In this document: one piece after another, positions 1 to 9,230 of the stretch
Layout: each line of letters opens with the position of its first letter
Numbering within the stretch: position 1 is the stretch's first letter
Assembly: GCA_003762715.1 (NCBI GenBank)
Contig: RIBJ01000036.1
Coordinates: forward strand, 1 to 64,000
Reading direction: 5' to 3'
DNA: 64,000 nt
DNA from: Muribaculaceae bacterium Isolate-104 (HZI)
GTDB taxonomy: Bacteria; Bacteroidota; Bacteroidia; Bacteroidales; Muribaculaceae
Made by a program: the position numbers and the translations under genes
The notes under the pieces: model-generated
Databases searched by the model: none
Told to the model about the DNA's origin: nothing
Seen by the model: only the letters and a program-made list of their open reading frames with translations

Positions 1-2
1 CC

Positions 3-833
3 GACGCCACTTTCATGCGCATGAAAGAAGACGCGATGAACAACGGCCAGACCAAGCCCGGATACAACCTGCAGATCTCTGCCGAAAACCAGTTCATAAC
101 CGACTTCGCCCTGTTCCCCAATCCCACTGACACCCTTACACTCATACCGTTCTTCAACTCCTTCCTTGACCGTTACGGACATCTGCCCTCTGTCGCAGTT
201 GCCGATGCCGGCTATGGCTCGGAAGAGAACTACCGCTTTATGGACGAGGCCGTCATGGAGGCTTACGTCAAATACAACCGCTTCCACCTCGAACAGCGCC
301 CTCGCTACAAGCCAAATCCGTTCCATCACGACAACTTCCACTACAACACCCAAGAGGACTATTATGTCTGCCCGATGGGACAGTACATGACGCGTATCGG
401 CACAGTTCACTCAAAGACTGCAAGCGGCTACCGCAGCGAAAGCGCCCGCTACCGCGCACAGAACTGCAAAGGCTGCCCGCTGCGGTGTCTGTGCTACAAA
501 GCCAAAGGCGACCGACGTATAATCGAAGTTAACCACCGACTCAACGAATATAAACGAAAAGCCCGTGAACTGCTGACATCGGAGGATGGTCTCAAGCACA
601 GAGGCAGACGATGTGTTGAGCCCGAAGCCGTTTTTGGACAGATGAAGTTCAACATGGCATATCGCCGCTTCCGCCACTTCGGCAAAGACAAGGTCACTAT
701 GGACTTTGCCTTCTTCGCCATTGCCTTCAACCTAAAGAAAATGTGCTCAAAGATAGCGAAACAGACCAAAAACGGGGGAAATACGCCCCCATTTTGGTCT
801 GTTCATGCTTATATCTCGAATTTTGCATCGTGA
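3..833 (+). CDS. IS1182-type transposase, C-terminal part (cut by window edge)
   Basis: DDE transposase that would cut and move its own insertion sequence. The frame is open to the left edge, so the start and the N-terminal DNA-binding part lie outside the window. Visible parts are the core motif KPGYNLQIS, a catalytic Asp in VADAGYGSEENY, a zinc-ribbon-like cysteine cluster (CPMG near residue 120, then CKGCPLRCLC), and the last acidic residue in EPEAVFGQMK. This order is typical of IS1182-family enzymes. There is no internal stop, so the visible part looks intact. The last 30 or so codons run through a strong inverted repeat (761-802). No flanking target duplication can be judged because the left end is missing. 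Confidence 0.88.
   Translation, partial: DATFMRMKEDAMNNGQTKPGYNLQISAENQFITDFALFPNPTDTLTLIPFFNSFLDRYGHLPSVAVADAGYGSEENYRFMDEAVMEAYVKYNRFHLEQRPRYKPNPFHHDNFHYNTQEDYYVCPMGQYMTRIGTVHSKTASGYRSESARYRAQNCKGCPLRCLCYKAKGDRRIIEVNHRLNEYKRKARELLTSEDGLKHRGRRCVEPEAVFGQMKFNMAYRRFRHFGKDKVTMDFAFFAIAFNLKKMCSKIAKQTKNGGNTPPFWSVHAYISNFAS
761..802. repeat. Long inverted repeat inside the transposase 3' end
   Basis: The arms ACAGACCAAAA (761-771) and TTTTGGTCTGT (792-802) are perfect complements. Inside them GGGGG and CCCCC pair as well, giving an almost continuous 17-base-pair stem. It is coding sequence for the last residues of the transposase. It may act as a transcription stop or as a structural block at the element end. 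Confidence 0.75.
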
Positions 834-900
834 GAATCGGATATTTTGGAAAAATCCTCAAAAATCAGTTGCCTGAAAAATATCATAATCTCAAAGCACT

Positions 901-945
901 AAAAAAGAGAGGCTGCGCCGTAAACCTTAATTACGACACAGCCTC
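901..945 (-). terminator. Intrinsic terminator after the GH20 gene
   Basis: Read on the minus strand, a stem of 15 positions with two mismatches (GAGGCTGTGTCGTAA against TTACGGCGCAGCCTC) is followed by TCTTTTTT. It lies about 20 bases past the stop codon of the hexosaminidase gene. It could also mark the edge of the insertion sequence; the T-tract favours a terminator of the minus-strand gene. Confidence 0.8.
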
Positions 946-965
946 ACTGTCTATTGCCGGAGGTG

Positions 966-2552
966 TTACTCTGCCATTACTTCAAACGGCACTCGCACTG
1001 AGATGCCGCTGCACATCATTTCGTAGATGTTTGGCAACATACGTTTTTTAAAACTGTTCCAGTTGCGGAGCTCCGGCGCGCTCCACGCTGCTTCGGCTAT
1101 GGCGAGCGCTCTGGGATAGGTCATGTACATGGCTCTGTTTATATCCGCGATAGCCTCACCCCACAGGGTTGCCATTACTCCGACTATGTGGCTGCTGTCG
1201 CTGTCAGGCAGACCGTAGGAGGGGTCAAATTCGTAGCTTTTGCGCAATGTTGTCACAGGCATACCCCAGTTGTTCCATTCGGGCAGGTCGCCTTTTAACT
1301 GCGGATAGTCAAGATACGCGTATTCGCCCGGAGCCATAATAAGTTTATTGCCATGCTTGGCTGTCAGCTCAATACATTTGGGGGTTAGTCCGTTGCGCCA
1401 TGTAACGAGTGTCACGTCCTGAGGATAGTCAAAGAGATATTCGTTTGCCGGCGGATATATACGGTCGAGTTCGCACCATAATACAGCTTTTTTGCCGTTT
1501 GAACGGACGGTTTCGAGTATTTCACCGAAAAAATGGTTCATAAGCTGCGCCGGAGAGGTGTAGCCTTTAGATGACATGAGGATGCTGTCTGCCTCGCATT
1601 TGCCCCAGTTGCTGTCTATTACCGATTCATCCCCGCCGAGGTGAATGTATTCGCCAGGAAACAGTTGAGCCACTTCGGTTATTATGTCTTTGTACAAGGT
1701 GTAGACCTTTTCATTTGAAGCGCACAGCATCAGCCCGTGTGTCTTGCCAATCTGTATGGCAGCCGTGTCAACTCCGGTGCAGCACAACTCGGGATATGCC
1801 GCCAGAAGCGCCGCTGTGTGCCCCGGCACATCCAGTTCGGGTACGATTGTGACGTGACGGCGGGCGGCGTAGTTCACAAGGTCACGCAATTCAGATTGCG
1901 TATAATACTGTCTGTCCGAGTCGGCATTGCCTTTTTCGGTAAGCTCCGGATGGCTTTTGATTTCAATTTTCCAGCCTTCGTCGTCGGTCAGATGCAGCTG
2001 CAATTCGTTGAATTTATACTCTGACATACGGTCGATGTAGCGTTTCACATCTTCTACCGGCAAGAAATGGCGGGCGGGGTCAAGCATCAGCGCCCTGCGG
2101 GCGTAACGCGGCGCGTCCTCGACTCGGACTGCGGCTATAGTGCCTGCCGCAGTAGCGGGCACATCTCCTAAAAGTATCTGGTTGAGAGTCATGAGTGCAT
2201 AGAACACCCCTGCACTGCTACCGCCCCGCACCGTAACTGCGTTGCGGGCTATTTCAAGATTGTAGCCTTCAGGCGGCAACACGGAGTCAACAGACAGGTT
2301 GACTTCGACAGCGTATCTGCCGTTTTCGGAAACATCCCCGAAATGCTTTTTTATAATACTCCTGAAAATTTCTGTTTCATTTTTCAGAGACGAGGTTATA
2401 CGGATACCACGGGATATTTCCACGCTACGGTCTTTGAGCTGTATAACCTTTGCCGGCACAGGAAGCAGTGCGGACTGTGGCGAGAATACCTCGCGAGCCT
2501 GAGCAGCCACACACATGGCAAATGTCAAGGCTATCGATATGATTTTTTTCAT
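966..2552 (-). CDS. Beta-N-acetylhexosaminidase, GH20, secreted
   Basis: Glycoside hydrolase family 20 enzyme that removes terminal N-acetylglucosamine or N-acetylgalactosamine from glycans, in the periplasm or at the cell surface. A signal peptide covers about residues 1-19. It is followed by the small GH20b domain (about 25-150) and the catalytic barrel. The catalytic Asp-Glu pair is in HLGGDES (D308-E309). LHLTDDEGW, VPELDVPGH and LWGEAI are further family motifs. The ATG at 2552 (MKKIIS) is preferred over the GTG nine bases upstream. Length (528 aa) is normal for single-domain bacterial GH20. It starts only about 16 bases after the nuoN terminator, so any promoter of its own must overlap that region or the gene depends on read-through. 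Confidence 0.93.
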   Translation of the reverse strand: MKKIISIALTFAMCVAAQAREVFSPQSALLPVPAKVIQLKDRSVEISRGIRITSSLKNETEIFRSIIKKHFGDVSENGRYAVEVNLSVDSVLPPEGYNLEIARNAVTVRGGSSAGVFYALMTLNQILLGDVPATAAGTIAAVRVEDAPRYARRALMLDPARHFLPVEDVKRYIDRMSEYKFNELQLHLTDDEGWKIEIKSHPELTEKGNADSDRQYYTQSELRDLVNYAARRHVTIVPELDVPGHTAALLAAYPELCCTGVDTAAIQIGKTHGLMLCASNEKVYTLYKDIITEVAQLFPGEYIHLGGDESVIDSNWGKCEADSILMSSKGYTSPAQLMNHFFGEILETVRSNGKKAVLWCELDRIYPPANEYLFDYPQDVTLVTWRNGLTPKCIELTAKHGNKLIMAPGEYAYLDYPQLKGDLPEWNNWGMPVTTLRKSYEFDPSYGLPDSDSSHIVGVMATLWGEAIADINRAMYMTYPRALAIAEAAWSAPELRNWNSFKKRMLPNIYEMMCSGISVRVPFEVMAE

Positions 2553-2568
2553 TGTATGCACTATTCGT

Positions 2569-2605
2569 AAAAAAACGTCCGCCCCGTTTAGTATCAGGGC
2601 GGACG
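2569..2605 (-). terminator. Intrinsic terminator after nuoN
   Basis: Minus strand: a perfect nine-base stem CGTCCGCCC / GGGCGGACG around a 12-base loop, followed by seven T. It ends the nuo-atp block and is the only convincing terminator found between 19760 and 2560 on this strand. Confidence 0.9.
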
Positions 2606-2639
2606 CAACAGTTATATTCTTGTAATCAATAGTCTGTTA

Positions 2640-4085
2640 TCACAGAACCGCCTCAAGAAGGTGGTTGTAGACACAGCTTACAATTCCGAGACCAACTATT
2701 CCAGCTACACAAACCCAGAGAGCGAAGCGCTCTGAGCATGCGCTGCGGAATGTGGCGATGGTGCAGTCGTCCTGACTGATGAACATCGCCTTTACCACAA
2801 GCAGGTAGTAGTACAGCGAAATGATTGTGTTTATGAGCGCTATAAGCACGAGAACATATATTGCTACCGAACCCTGGTTTATTGCGCTGGTGAAGATAAA
2901 GAACTTGCTGAAGAAACCTGCGAAGGGGGGAATGCCTGCAAGAGAGAACATGGCAAGCATCATTGTGAACGCCAGACGGGGGTTTGTCTTGTAGAGACCC
3001 TTGTAGTCGTCCATCCACACTTTGCCTGTAGCATTCTCAATAGCTCCTATCACACCGAAAGCGGCGAGGTTGGAGAAGATGTAGACAAGCACATAGTACA
3101 TCAGTGCAGCCATGCCCATGTAGTTGTAGGCAATGACGCCAAGCATGATGTATCCTGCCTGTGAGATTGACGAGAATGCGAGGAATCTCTTCATGTTGCG
3201 CTGACGCATTGCAAAGAGGTTGCCTATGGTTATTGTGAGGATGATGAGTGCATAGAGCATCCATTCCCAAGCCTCGCTGTAGACTGTGCCGAATGCTTTC
3301 CACAGCACTACAAGAAATGCGAACGCCGCAGCGCCTTTGGAAATTACCGACAGGTAGGATGTCACCGGAGTAGGAGCGCCCTGATAAACGTCGGCTGTCC
3401 AGAGGTGGAAGGGAACAAGTGAGAGTTTGAAGCCTATGCCCGAGATGACGAACGCAAGCGCCACTACAAGGAGTGTGTTTACACCCTCATAAGTAACGGC
3501 AGCAGCTATTCCGTCGAAATACAGACTGCCGCTCAGCGCATATACAAACGAAAGACCCATTAGGAAAATCGCGGTTGAGAATACTGCGGTGAGGATGTAT
3601 TTGACAGCTGCTTCGCGGCTCTCATAGCGGTGTTTGTCAAACGCCACCATGGCTGCAAGAGGCAGAGATGCTGTTTCAAGTCCGATGACAAAGAGTAGGA
3701 AATGGCGTGAAGAAATCATGAGATACATGCCGAAGAGTGTTACCAGCAACAGCTCGTAGAATTCACCACGACGAATTTTAACCATGTCCTCCTTTGCCCA
3801 GCGCAGTGCCTGAATCATTACAATCAGGGCACCGATGTTCAAAATGTTTTTGATGTTGACCTCTGCAACTCCGGCACTGTACATGCCGCTGAACGCATCG
3901 GGGTTGCCCTCAAGCAGCGAGGGGCAGAAGCCGAACGCAGTAACTGCGGCAAACGCTATGATGCTAATCCAGCCGATAGCGCCCTGAGAGCGCTTGGGCA
4001 TGAACGTGTCACATAGGAAGACCAGAAGGAATGCGACAATAAGCGCAATCTCCTGCTTCATTACTAAAAACTGAGAATAATCCAT
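2640..4085 (-). CDS. nuoN: NADH-quinone oxidoreductase (complex I) subunit N
   Basis: Antiporter-like membrane subunit of complex I that carries one of the proton channels in the membrane arm. The 481-residue protein is hydrophobic with about 14 membrane helices. The family's proton-path segments are visible, for example LSLVPFHLWTADVYQGAPTP and the middle-membrane lysine-bearing helices (FSSISQAGYIMLG). It is the last gene of the block, 14 bases after nuoM, and is followed by a strong terminator. Start MDYSQFLVMK agrees with the family's usual beginning. Confidence 0.96.
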   Translation of the reverse strand: MDYSQFLVMKQEIALIVAFLLVFLCDTFMPKRSQGAIGWISIIAFAAVTAFGFCPSLLEGNPDAFSGMYSAGVAEVNIKNILNIGALIVMIQALRWAKEDMVKIRRGEFYELLLVTLFGMYLMISSRHFLLFVIGLETASLPLAAMVAFDKHRYESREAAVKYILTAVFSTAIFLMGLSFVYALSGSLYFDGIAAAVTYEGVNTLLVVALAFVISGIGFKLSLVPFHLWTADVYQGAPTPVTSYLSVISKGAAAFAFLVVLWKAFGTVYSEAWEWMLYALIILTITIGNLFAMRQRNMKRFLAFSSISQAGYIMLGVIAYNYMGMAALMYYVLVYIFSNLAAFGVIGAIENATGKVWMDDYKGLYKTNPRLAFTMMLAMFSLAGIPPFAGFFSKFFIFTSAINQGSVAIYVLVLIALINTIISLYYYLLVVKAMFISQDDCTIATFRSACSERFALWVCVAGIVGLGIVSCVYNHLLEAVL

Positions 4086-4099
4086 TTTTCGTGTCTATT

Positions 4100-5632
4100 T
4101 TAGTTCATGCCTATAACGGCGAAGATTTGGGGACTGAATGTAAATTTAATCAGGCTCTCGAAGAAGTTGGGGAAGCAACCGATTGCCGCTACGCAGATTA
4201 TGAGAACGATAGTTGATGTGCGTTCCCACCATGTGGCATCAGTGAGGGAGAGATGGTGCTCGTCGTATACCGGACCGAGAAGGAGCTTGCCTACGACGCG
4301 GAGGATATAAACGGCAGTTATGACGATAGAGCAGCAGGCGATGATGGTGAATACCAGACGGAGCGAGCCTTCGCCAGCAAGGTAGTCAGCCATACCTGCC
4401 TCGAACGAGCCTACGAAAATAGTCATTTCGGCAACAAATCCGCTAAGACCGGGCAGACCGAGAGATGCCATACCAGCGATGACGTAGCATACGGCGAGGA
4501 AAGGCATTATTTTCATAAGACCACCCATGAGACGGATGTCGCGGGTGTGGGTTCTACCGTAAATCATACCGATGAGCGCGAAGAAGAGAGCAGTCATGAG
4601 ACCGTGCGAGAGCATCTGCATTATGGCACCTGTCATAGCTGTTGTGTTGAGCATCAGGATTGCAAAGAGCACGAGACCGCAGTGGCTCACAGATGAGTAA
4701 GCGTTGATGTACTTGAGGTCGGTCTGCACACATGCGCTGAATGCGCCGTATACTACAGATATGCCTGTTAGGATAAGGAATATCCATGCGAGGTCTTCGG
4801 CAGCCTGAGGCATGAGGTATATTGCCACACGGAAGCAACCGTAGCCACCGAGTTTCATAAGTACGCCTGCATGAAGCATAGACACTGCCGTGGGAGCGGA
4901 AGCATGACCGTCGGGGCTCCATGTGTGGAAGGGGAACATTGCTCCGAGTACACCGAATCCGACAAAAGTCATGGGGAAGAGGAAGTACTGCCAGTCTTTG
5001 CTTATGGATGAGTTCTGCGCAATTTCAATAAGGTTCCAGGTAAGGGGTTGTCCTTCGGGAGCCGAATGATAGTAAATGCCGATGAGACCAAGCATAAGGA
5101 AGGCAGATCCGCCCATGAGCATGAGGGTGAGCTTCATTGCCGAGTAGTTCTTGTTGCCGCTGCCCCATACTCCGATGAGTAGGTACATGGGAATAAGCGC
5201 TACTTCATAGAACATAAACATTGTGAAGAGGTCTATGGATATGAAGAATCCGAACACACCGGTTGACAGGAGAATGAGCCACAGGAAGAAGTCTTTTGTG
5301 TGAGGCTCAATTTTCCAAGAGGCAAAGCTGCCGGTGAGGAGGATTATAGACGAGAGGATGAGCATTGCTATTGAGATGCCGTCGACACCTACCGAAAGGT
5401 TGATGTTCAGAGGTCCGAACCAGCTCCATGAGCCGGTGTAAAGCATTGGAGCGGTTTCGCCGGCAGCCCTCAGAGCGAGGTAGTCAAGCAGGAGCCATAC
5501 CGACAGAGCAGTCAGAGCCAGAGAGCCGGTAACAGCAACGGCGCGTATCTGACGGATGTTTCTGCACAGGGCGAGTCCCGCCAACATAATCAGCGGAATC
5601 ACCACAAAATAAATCAGAATATTTGAAAACAT
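4100..5632 (-). CDS. nuoM: NADH-quinone oxidoreductase (complex I) subunit M
   Basis: Second antiporter-like proton-pumping subunit of the complex I membrane arm. It has 510 residues and about 14 membrane helices. Family signatures include MFMFYEVALIPMYLLIGVWG, with the channel glutamate after FMFY, FPFHTWSPDGHASAPTAVSM, and YSSVSHCGLVLF. Length is usual for the family. It lies 40 bases after nuoL and 14 before nuoN, consistent with one transcript. Confidence 0.97.
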   Translation of the reverse strand: MFSNILIYFVVIPLIMLAGLALCRNIRQIRAVAVTGSLALTALSVWLLLDYLALRAAGETAPMLYTGSWSWFGPLNINLSVGVDGISIAMLILSSIILLTGSFASWKIEPHTKDFFLWLILLSTGVFGFFISIDLFTMFMFYEVALIPMYLLIGVWGSGNKNYSAMKLTLMLMGGSAFLMLGLIGIYYHSAPEGQPLTWNLIEIAQNSSISKDWQYFLFPMTFVGFGVLGAMFPFHTWSPDGHASAPTAVSMLHAGVLMKLGGYGCFRVAIYLMPQAAEDLAWIFLILTGISVVYGAFSACVQTDLKYINAYSSVSHCGLVLFAILMLNTTAMTGAIMQMLSHGLMTALFFALIGMIYGRTHTRDIRLMGGLMKIMPFLAVCYVIAGMASLGLPGLSGFVAEMTIFVGSFEAGMADYLAGEGSLRLVFTIIACCSIVITAVYILRVVGKLLLGPVYDEHHLSLTDATWWERTSTIVLIICVAAIGCFPNFFESLIKFTFSPQIFAVIGMN

Positions 5633-5672
5633 AATTACTATACTTTTTCTAATTGCACCATTGTGTCAGGAA

Positions 5673-7706
5673 TCAGATGAGGCAGATTGCTGTAATAGCT
5701 CCGAGCAGGAGTGCTCCTACGAGATAGAACCAGACATACATCTGCACTTTACCGCTCTGCAGACCTTTTATTGCTACGGATGCTTTGTTTGTCACTGCAG
5801 CGAGACCGTCCATAGCACCGTCGATAATGTGGCGGTCAAACCAAGCTATAGGACGAGACACACAACCGAAGATAATCTTGTGGGTGATGAACATGTAGAG
5901 TTCGTCCCAGTAGAAGCGGTGGTAACACCAGTCCCAAAGAGCGGGAAGGGCATTTTTCATTTTTGCAGGCAGAGGGTTTTCCTTGCGATACATAACTGTA
6001 GCGATGATGATTGCCACAATAGCTACTGCAAGAGAAATTCCAGCCACACTCCAGTCAAGGTGCTGAAGGTTTGTAAGGAATGAGGCACTGCCCTCATACA
6101 TAGGCTTGCCGTTCCAAGTAACGAGGAATCCGAAGGGAACGAATCCAGCCACACAGCTTACAACCGCAAGAATGACAAGAGGAAGGGTCATTGTCCAGGG
6201 CTGGTCGTGGGGTGCGTGTTCGGGATGATGCACTTTGTGTTCTTTCCACCAGAAGATAAGGTAGTACAGACGGAACATGTAGAATGCGGTGAGACCGGCT
6301 ACTACAGACATCCATATATACCATACCGTCGAGTTACCGAAACAGGCTGTAAGTATCTCGTCTTTGGAGAAGAATCCTGCAAAGGGTATTATGCCGGCGA
6401 TAGCGAGACAGCCGATAAGGAATGTTATGTGAGTCACAGGCATGTATTTGCGCAAGCCATGCATGGCGGTGTAATCGTTTGAGCCGATAGCGTGAATGAG
6501 CGCTCCGGCGCAAAGGAAGAGCAGCGCCTTAAACATTGCATGTGTGAAGAGGTGGAACATACCTGCCATATAGCCTACACCATGATGTATTTCAGGACGG
6601 GCAACGCCGAGAGATACCATCATGAAAGCTATCTGCGAGATTGTCGAGAACGCAAGCACACGCTTGATGTCGACCTGTGTACAAGCGACCATGGCTGCAT
6701 AGAAGGCAGTAAGGGCGCCAACAACGACTATTATGTCGAGGGCGGCTGTTTCCATGAGGTAGAGGGGGAACAGACGCGCTACCAGATATACACCTGCCAC
6801 AACCATAGTAGCGGCGTGGATAAGCGCGCTGACGGGGGTAGGACCTTCCATCGCGTCAGGGAGCCAGATGTGAAGGGGCATCATAGCAGATTTACCCATA
6901 CCGCCCATGAAGATAAGCACGAGAGCCCATGTGAGTACAGATGCACCCATGAACATCGGCGCAGCGCTTGAGGCAAAGATGTTGCGGATGTTTTCTGCAG
7001 TCGAGATGCTTACCTGGCTCACGCCGGCGATGCCGTCAACAGGAGCTGATGTGAGCGAAGCGAAGTCGAAAGTTCCAGTGTAGAAAGACAGCACGAGTAT
7101 GCCGATAAGAAATCCGAGGTCGGCGAATCGTGTTACGATAAACGCTTTCTTTGATGCCGATACGGCAGAGGGTTTCTTGTAGTAGAATCCAATCAGGAGA
7201 TACGAAGAGGCTCCCACAAGCTCCCAGAAGATATACATCTGGAATATGTTTGTAGCCACAACGAGACCGAGCATTGAGAAGCTGAATAGAGAGAGGAACG
7301 CGTAAAAGCGCTGGAATCCATGCTCATACACTCCGTGATGGTCGCGCATATAGCCGAGACTATAGAGGTGTACCATAAAGGAAATCGTGGGGATGACAAC
7401 GAGCATCATCGCCGAAATCGGGTCAAGCAGGAAACCGAGTCTGATTACAAGGGAGTCGGTGAACTGCAACCATGTTGCATTGAATACAGTAAACTGGAGG
7501 CGTTCGCCAGCCTGAGTTACAAACTCGGGTGCTCCGCTGAAGAAGTATGTGAATGCGGTGATGTACGACAGCACCAGCACAGTGCCCATTCCAAGGGTGC
7601 CGAGAGTTCCCGCGAGTCTGTGGCTCATTTTCATGCCGGTGAGACCGAGCAGCAGGAACATGAACAGCGGAATGACCAGTATCAAAAGAGGTAAAGTGAT
7701 GTCCAT
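5673..7706 (-). CDS. nuoL: NADH-quinone oxidoreductase (complex I) subunit L
   Basis: Largest antiporter-like subunit of complex I, at the far end of the membrane arm. The 677 residues include the N-terminal Proton_antipo_N segment (VIRLGFLLDPISAMML), the MYIFWELVGASSYLLIGFYY helix with the channel glutamate, PLHIWLPDAMEGPTPVSALI, and a C-terminal amphipathic lateral helix region (about 560-650) followed by a last membrane helix. It is 5 bases downstream of nuoK. Length and start (MDITLPLLILVIPL) match the family. Confidence 0.97.
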   Translation of the reverse strand: MDITLPLLILVIPLFMFLLLGLTGMKMSHRLAGTLGTLGMGTVLVLSYITAFTYFFSGAPEFVTQAGERLQFTVFNATWLQFTDSLVIRLGFLLDPISAMMLVVIPTISFMVHLYSLGYMRDHHGVYEHGFQRFYAFLSLFSFSMLGLVVATNIFQMYIFWELVGASSYLLIGFYYKKPSAVSASKKAFIVTRFADLGFLIGILVLSFYTGTFDFASLTSAPVDGIAGVSQVSISTAENIRNIFASSAAPMFMGASVLTWALVLIFMGGMGKSAMMPLHIWLPDAMEGPTPVSALIHAATMVVAGVYLVARLFPLYLMETAALDIIVVVGALTAFYAAMVACTQVDIKRVLAFSTISQIAFMMVSLGVARPEIHHGVGYMAGMFHLFTHAMFKALLFLCAGALIHAIGSNDYTAMHGLRKYMPVTHITFLIGCLAIAGIIPFAGFFSKDEILTACFGNSTVWYIWMSVVAGLTAFYMFRLYYLIFWWKEHKVHHPEHAPHDQPWTMTLPLVILAVVSCVAGFVPFGFLVTWNGKPMYEGSASFLTNLQHLDWSVAGISLAVAIVAIIIATVMYRKENPLPAKMKNALPALWDWCYHRFYWDELYMFITHKIIFGCVSRPIAWFDRHIIDGAMDGLAAVTNKASVAIKGLQSGKVQMYVWFYLVGALLLGAITAICLI

Positions 7707-7711
7707 TGCGC

Positions 7712-8023
7712 TTAAAATTTCATTTTAGTGATATCGGTTACATCAATATTTTTCGATGCACGGAAAATGTTGATGATAATAGCAATAGCGAGAGCTGTCT
7801 CGGCAGCTGCGATTGCAATAGCGAAGAGAGTGAAGAACATACCTTCGAGCTGCCCGGGGAACAGGTAGCGGTTGAACACCACAAAGTTGATGTCTACGCT
7901 ATTGAGCATCAGCTCAAGCGAGATAAGCATCGCAATCATGTTTTTGCGGGTAACGAAACCATAGACTCCGCAGCAGAACATCACGAGCGATGGTACCAAA
8001 TAGTAAATTACTGAAATATCCAT
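7712..8023 (-). CDS. nuoK: NADH-quinone oxidoreductase (complex I) subunit K
   Basis: Small membrane subunit of complex I next to the antiporter-like subunits. It has 103 residues and three membrane helices. The family motif MIAMLISLELMLNSVDINFV holds one of the two buried glutamates of the proton path, and ALAIAIAAAETALAIAI-like sequence in helix 3 holds the other. Spacing is 6 bases from nuoJ and 5 to nuoL. Confidence 0.96.
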   Translation of the reverse strand: MDISVIYYLVPSLVMFCCGVYGFVTRKNMIAMLISLELMLNSVDINFVVFNRYLFPGQLEGMFFTLFAIAIAAAETALAIAIIINIFRASKNIDVTDITKMKF

Positions 8024-8029
8024 TGTCGA

Positions 8030-8545
8030 TTATCTTTTGCGGGCGATAACCACGCCACCTATTATACATGCGAGCAATAACACACTGATAGCCTCGAAAG
8101 GCAGGAGGTACTGGGCATCGCCTGTTCCCATAAGAGTGCGACCGATAACCTGCATGGATGGATTTTCCATTTCAGGGAGCGACGCGAACATAACCGAGCA
8201 ACGGCTAACGAGCGCATAGCCGGCAACTACAAGAGTAGCCAACGCCAGGATGAGACCGAGTGCTTTTTTACGGGATACAAGCTTTTCGCTGCTGTGACCG
8301 GGATGGGAAGTGAGCAAAATCGAGAATACGAAAAGCACTACAATACCACCTGCATACACTGCAATCTGTACCGCGCCGAGAAACTCGTAATCGAGTTTGA
8401 AATAGAGAGCGGCTGTAGCAAACAGTGTGAACAGCAGATAGGTTGCGCTACGCAAGATTTTGCGGGTAGTCACAGTCAGTACCGAAAAAACGATAATCGA
8501 CAGAGCGATTACCACATACATGATGATACTTCCAACTGATTCCAT
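8030..8545 (-). CDS. nuoJ: NADH-quinone oxidoreductase (complex I) subunit J
   Basis: Membrane subunit of complex I in the region that couples quinone reduction to the proton path. It has 171 residues and five membrane helices. The conserved third-helix segment AVQIAVYAGGIVVLFVF is present, with the tyrosine of the pi-bulge helix. It follows nuoI by 9 bases and precedes nuoK by 6. Confidence 0.96.
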   Translation of the reverse strand: MESVGSIIMYVVIALSIIVFSVLTVTTRKILRSATYLLFTLFATAALYFKLDYEFLGAVQIAVYAGGIVVLFVFSILLTSHPGHSSEKLVSRKKALGLILALATLVVAGYALVSRCSVMFASLPEMENPSMQVIGRTLMGTGDAQYLLPFEAISVLLLACIIGGVVIARKR

Positions 8546-8554
8546 ATCTGAAGT

Positions 8555-9190
8555 TTAGTTATTATTTTCTTTTTCTGCACCGAGATTATCAGCAGCAGCG
8601 CTCTGCTCTGCATCGATAGCCTCCGCTGCCTGAGCTGCTGCTTTCTTGGCGGCAGCTGCTGCTTTTGCGGCAGCAATCTTAGCCTCGCGTTCTGCCTGAA
8701 TGCGAGCCAGTTCCTCTGGAGATGGTGCCGGCTCTTCTTTTTCAGGAAGATAGTTCAGCTTGCGCACCAGCTTTTCGCGGGTAAACACTGCCTGCTCGAA
8801 ATCGTTAGAAAACTCAAGGGCATCCTGCGGGCAAGAGGTTACACAGAGCTGACAGAATGTACAGCTTCCGAGGTCGTAGCTGTATGTGTCGAGTTTGCGT
8901 TTTTTCTTTCCGTCAGGGGTATCCACCATCTTGGTTGTGAGGGAAATGGTGCCGTTAGGACAGTTTCTCTCGCAGATGCCGCAAGCTATACATTTGTGGC
9001 GCCCTTCTGAATCATACTTAAGTTCAAGAACAGCGCGAAACCGGTCGGGCACTTTTACAGTGTCGCGGTTTTCGGGGTACTGCTCTGTAATTTTAGGGGT
9101 GATGAACTCCTTGCCTGTAACCTGCATGCCTTTCAAGAGGCTTGCAATGCCGGAACCCAAGGATGAAAAATAGTCTTTTACACTACCCAT
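8555..9190 (-). CDS. nuoI: Complex I subunit I, two 4Fe-4S clusters, with Ala/Lys/Glu-rich tail
   Basis: Ferredoxin-like subunit that passes electrons through clusters N6a and N6b toward NuoB. Two CxxCxxCxxxCP motifs are visible (C67, C70, C73, C77 and C110, C113, C116, C120). From about residue 151 to 211 the protein carries a low-complexity, charged Ala/Lys/Glu/Gln-rich extension predicted to form a helix or coiled coil; standard NuoI proteins end shortly after the second cluster. The gene resumes the complex I operon 40 bases after atpG. With NuoEFG absent, the tail is a candidate surface for docking an electron donor; that is inference. Confidence 0.95.
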   Translation of the reverse strand: MGSVKDYFSSLGSGIASLLKGMQVTGKEFITPKITEQYPENRDTVKVPDRFRAVLELKYDSEGRHKCIACGICERNCPNGTISLTTKMVDTPDGKKKRKLDTYSYDLGSCTFCQLCVTSCPQDALEFSNDFEQAVFTREKLVRKLNYLPEKEEPAPSPEELARIQAEREAKIAAAKAAAAAKKAAAQAAEAIDAEQSAAADNLGAEKENNN

Positions 9191-9230
9191 AGTTTATTAT
9201 TTGTAATTACTTTTTCGTATTGGTTTATTT

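Noticed and set aside
743-1051. Frame across the insertion sequence end
   Set aside because: It spans the terminator and the end of the GH20 gene without domain support.
4253-4696. Plus-strand frame opposite nuoM
   Set aside because: It is antisense to a clear membrane protein gene and its product is a charged, His-rich sequence typical of such shadows.
9191-9230. Separate promoter for nuoI-N after atpG
   Set aside because: The 40-base gap has no TAnnTTTG box on the minus strand that I could see; co-transcription is simpler.
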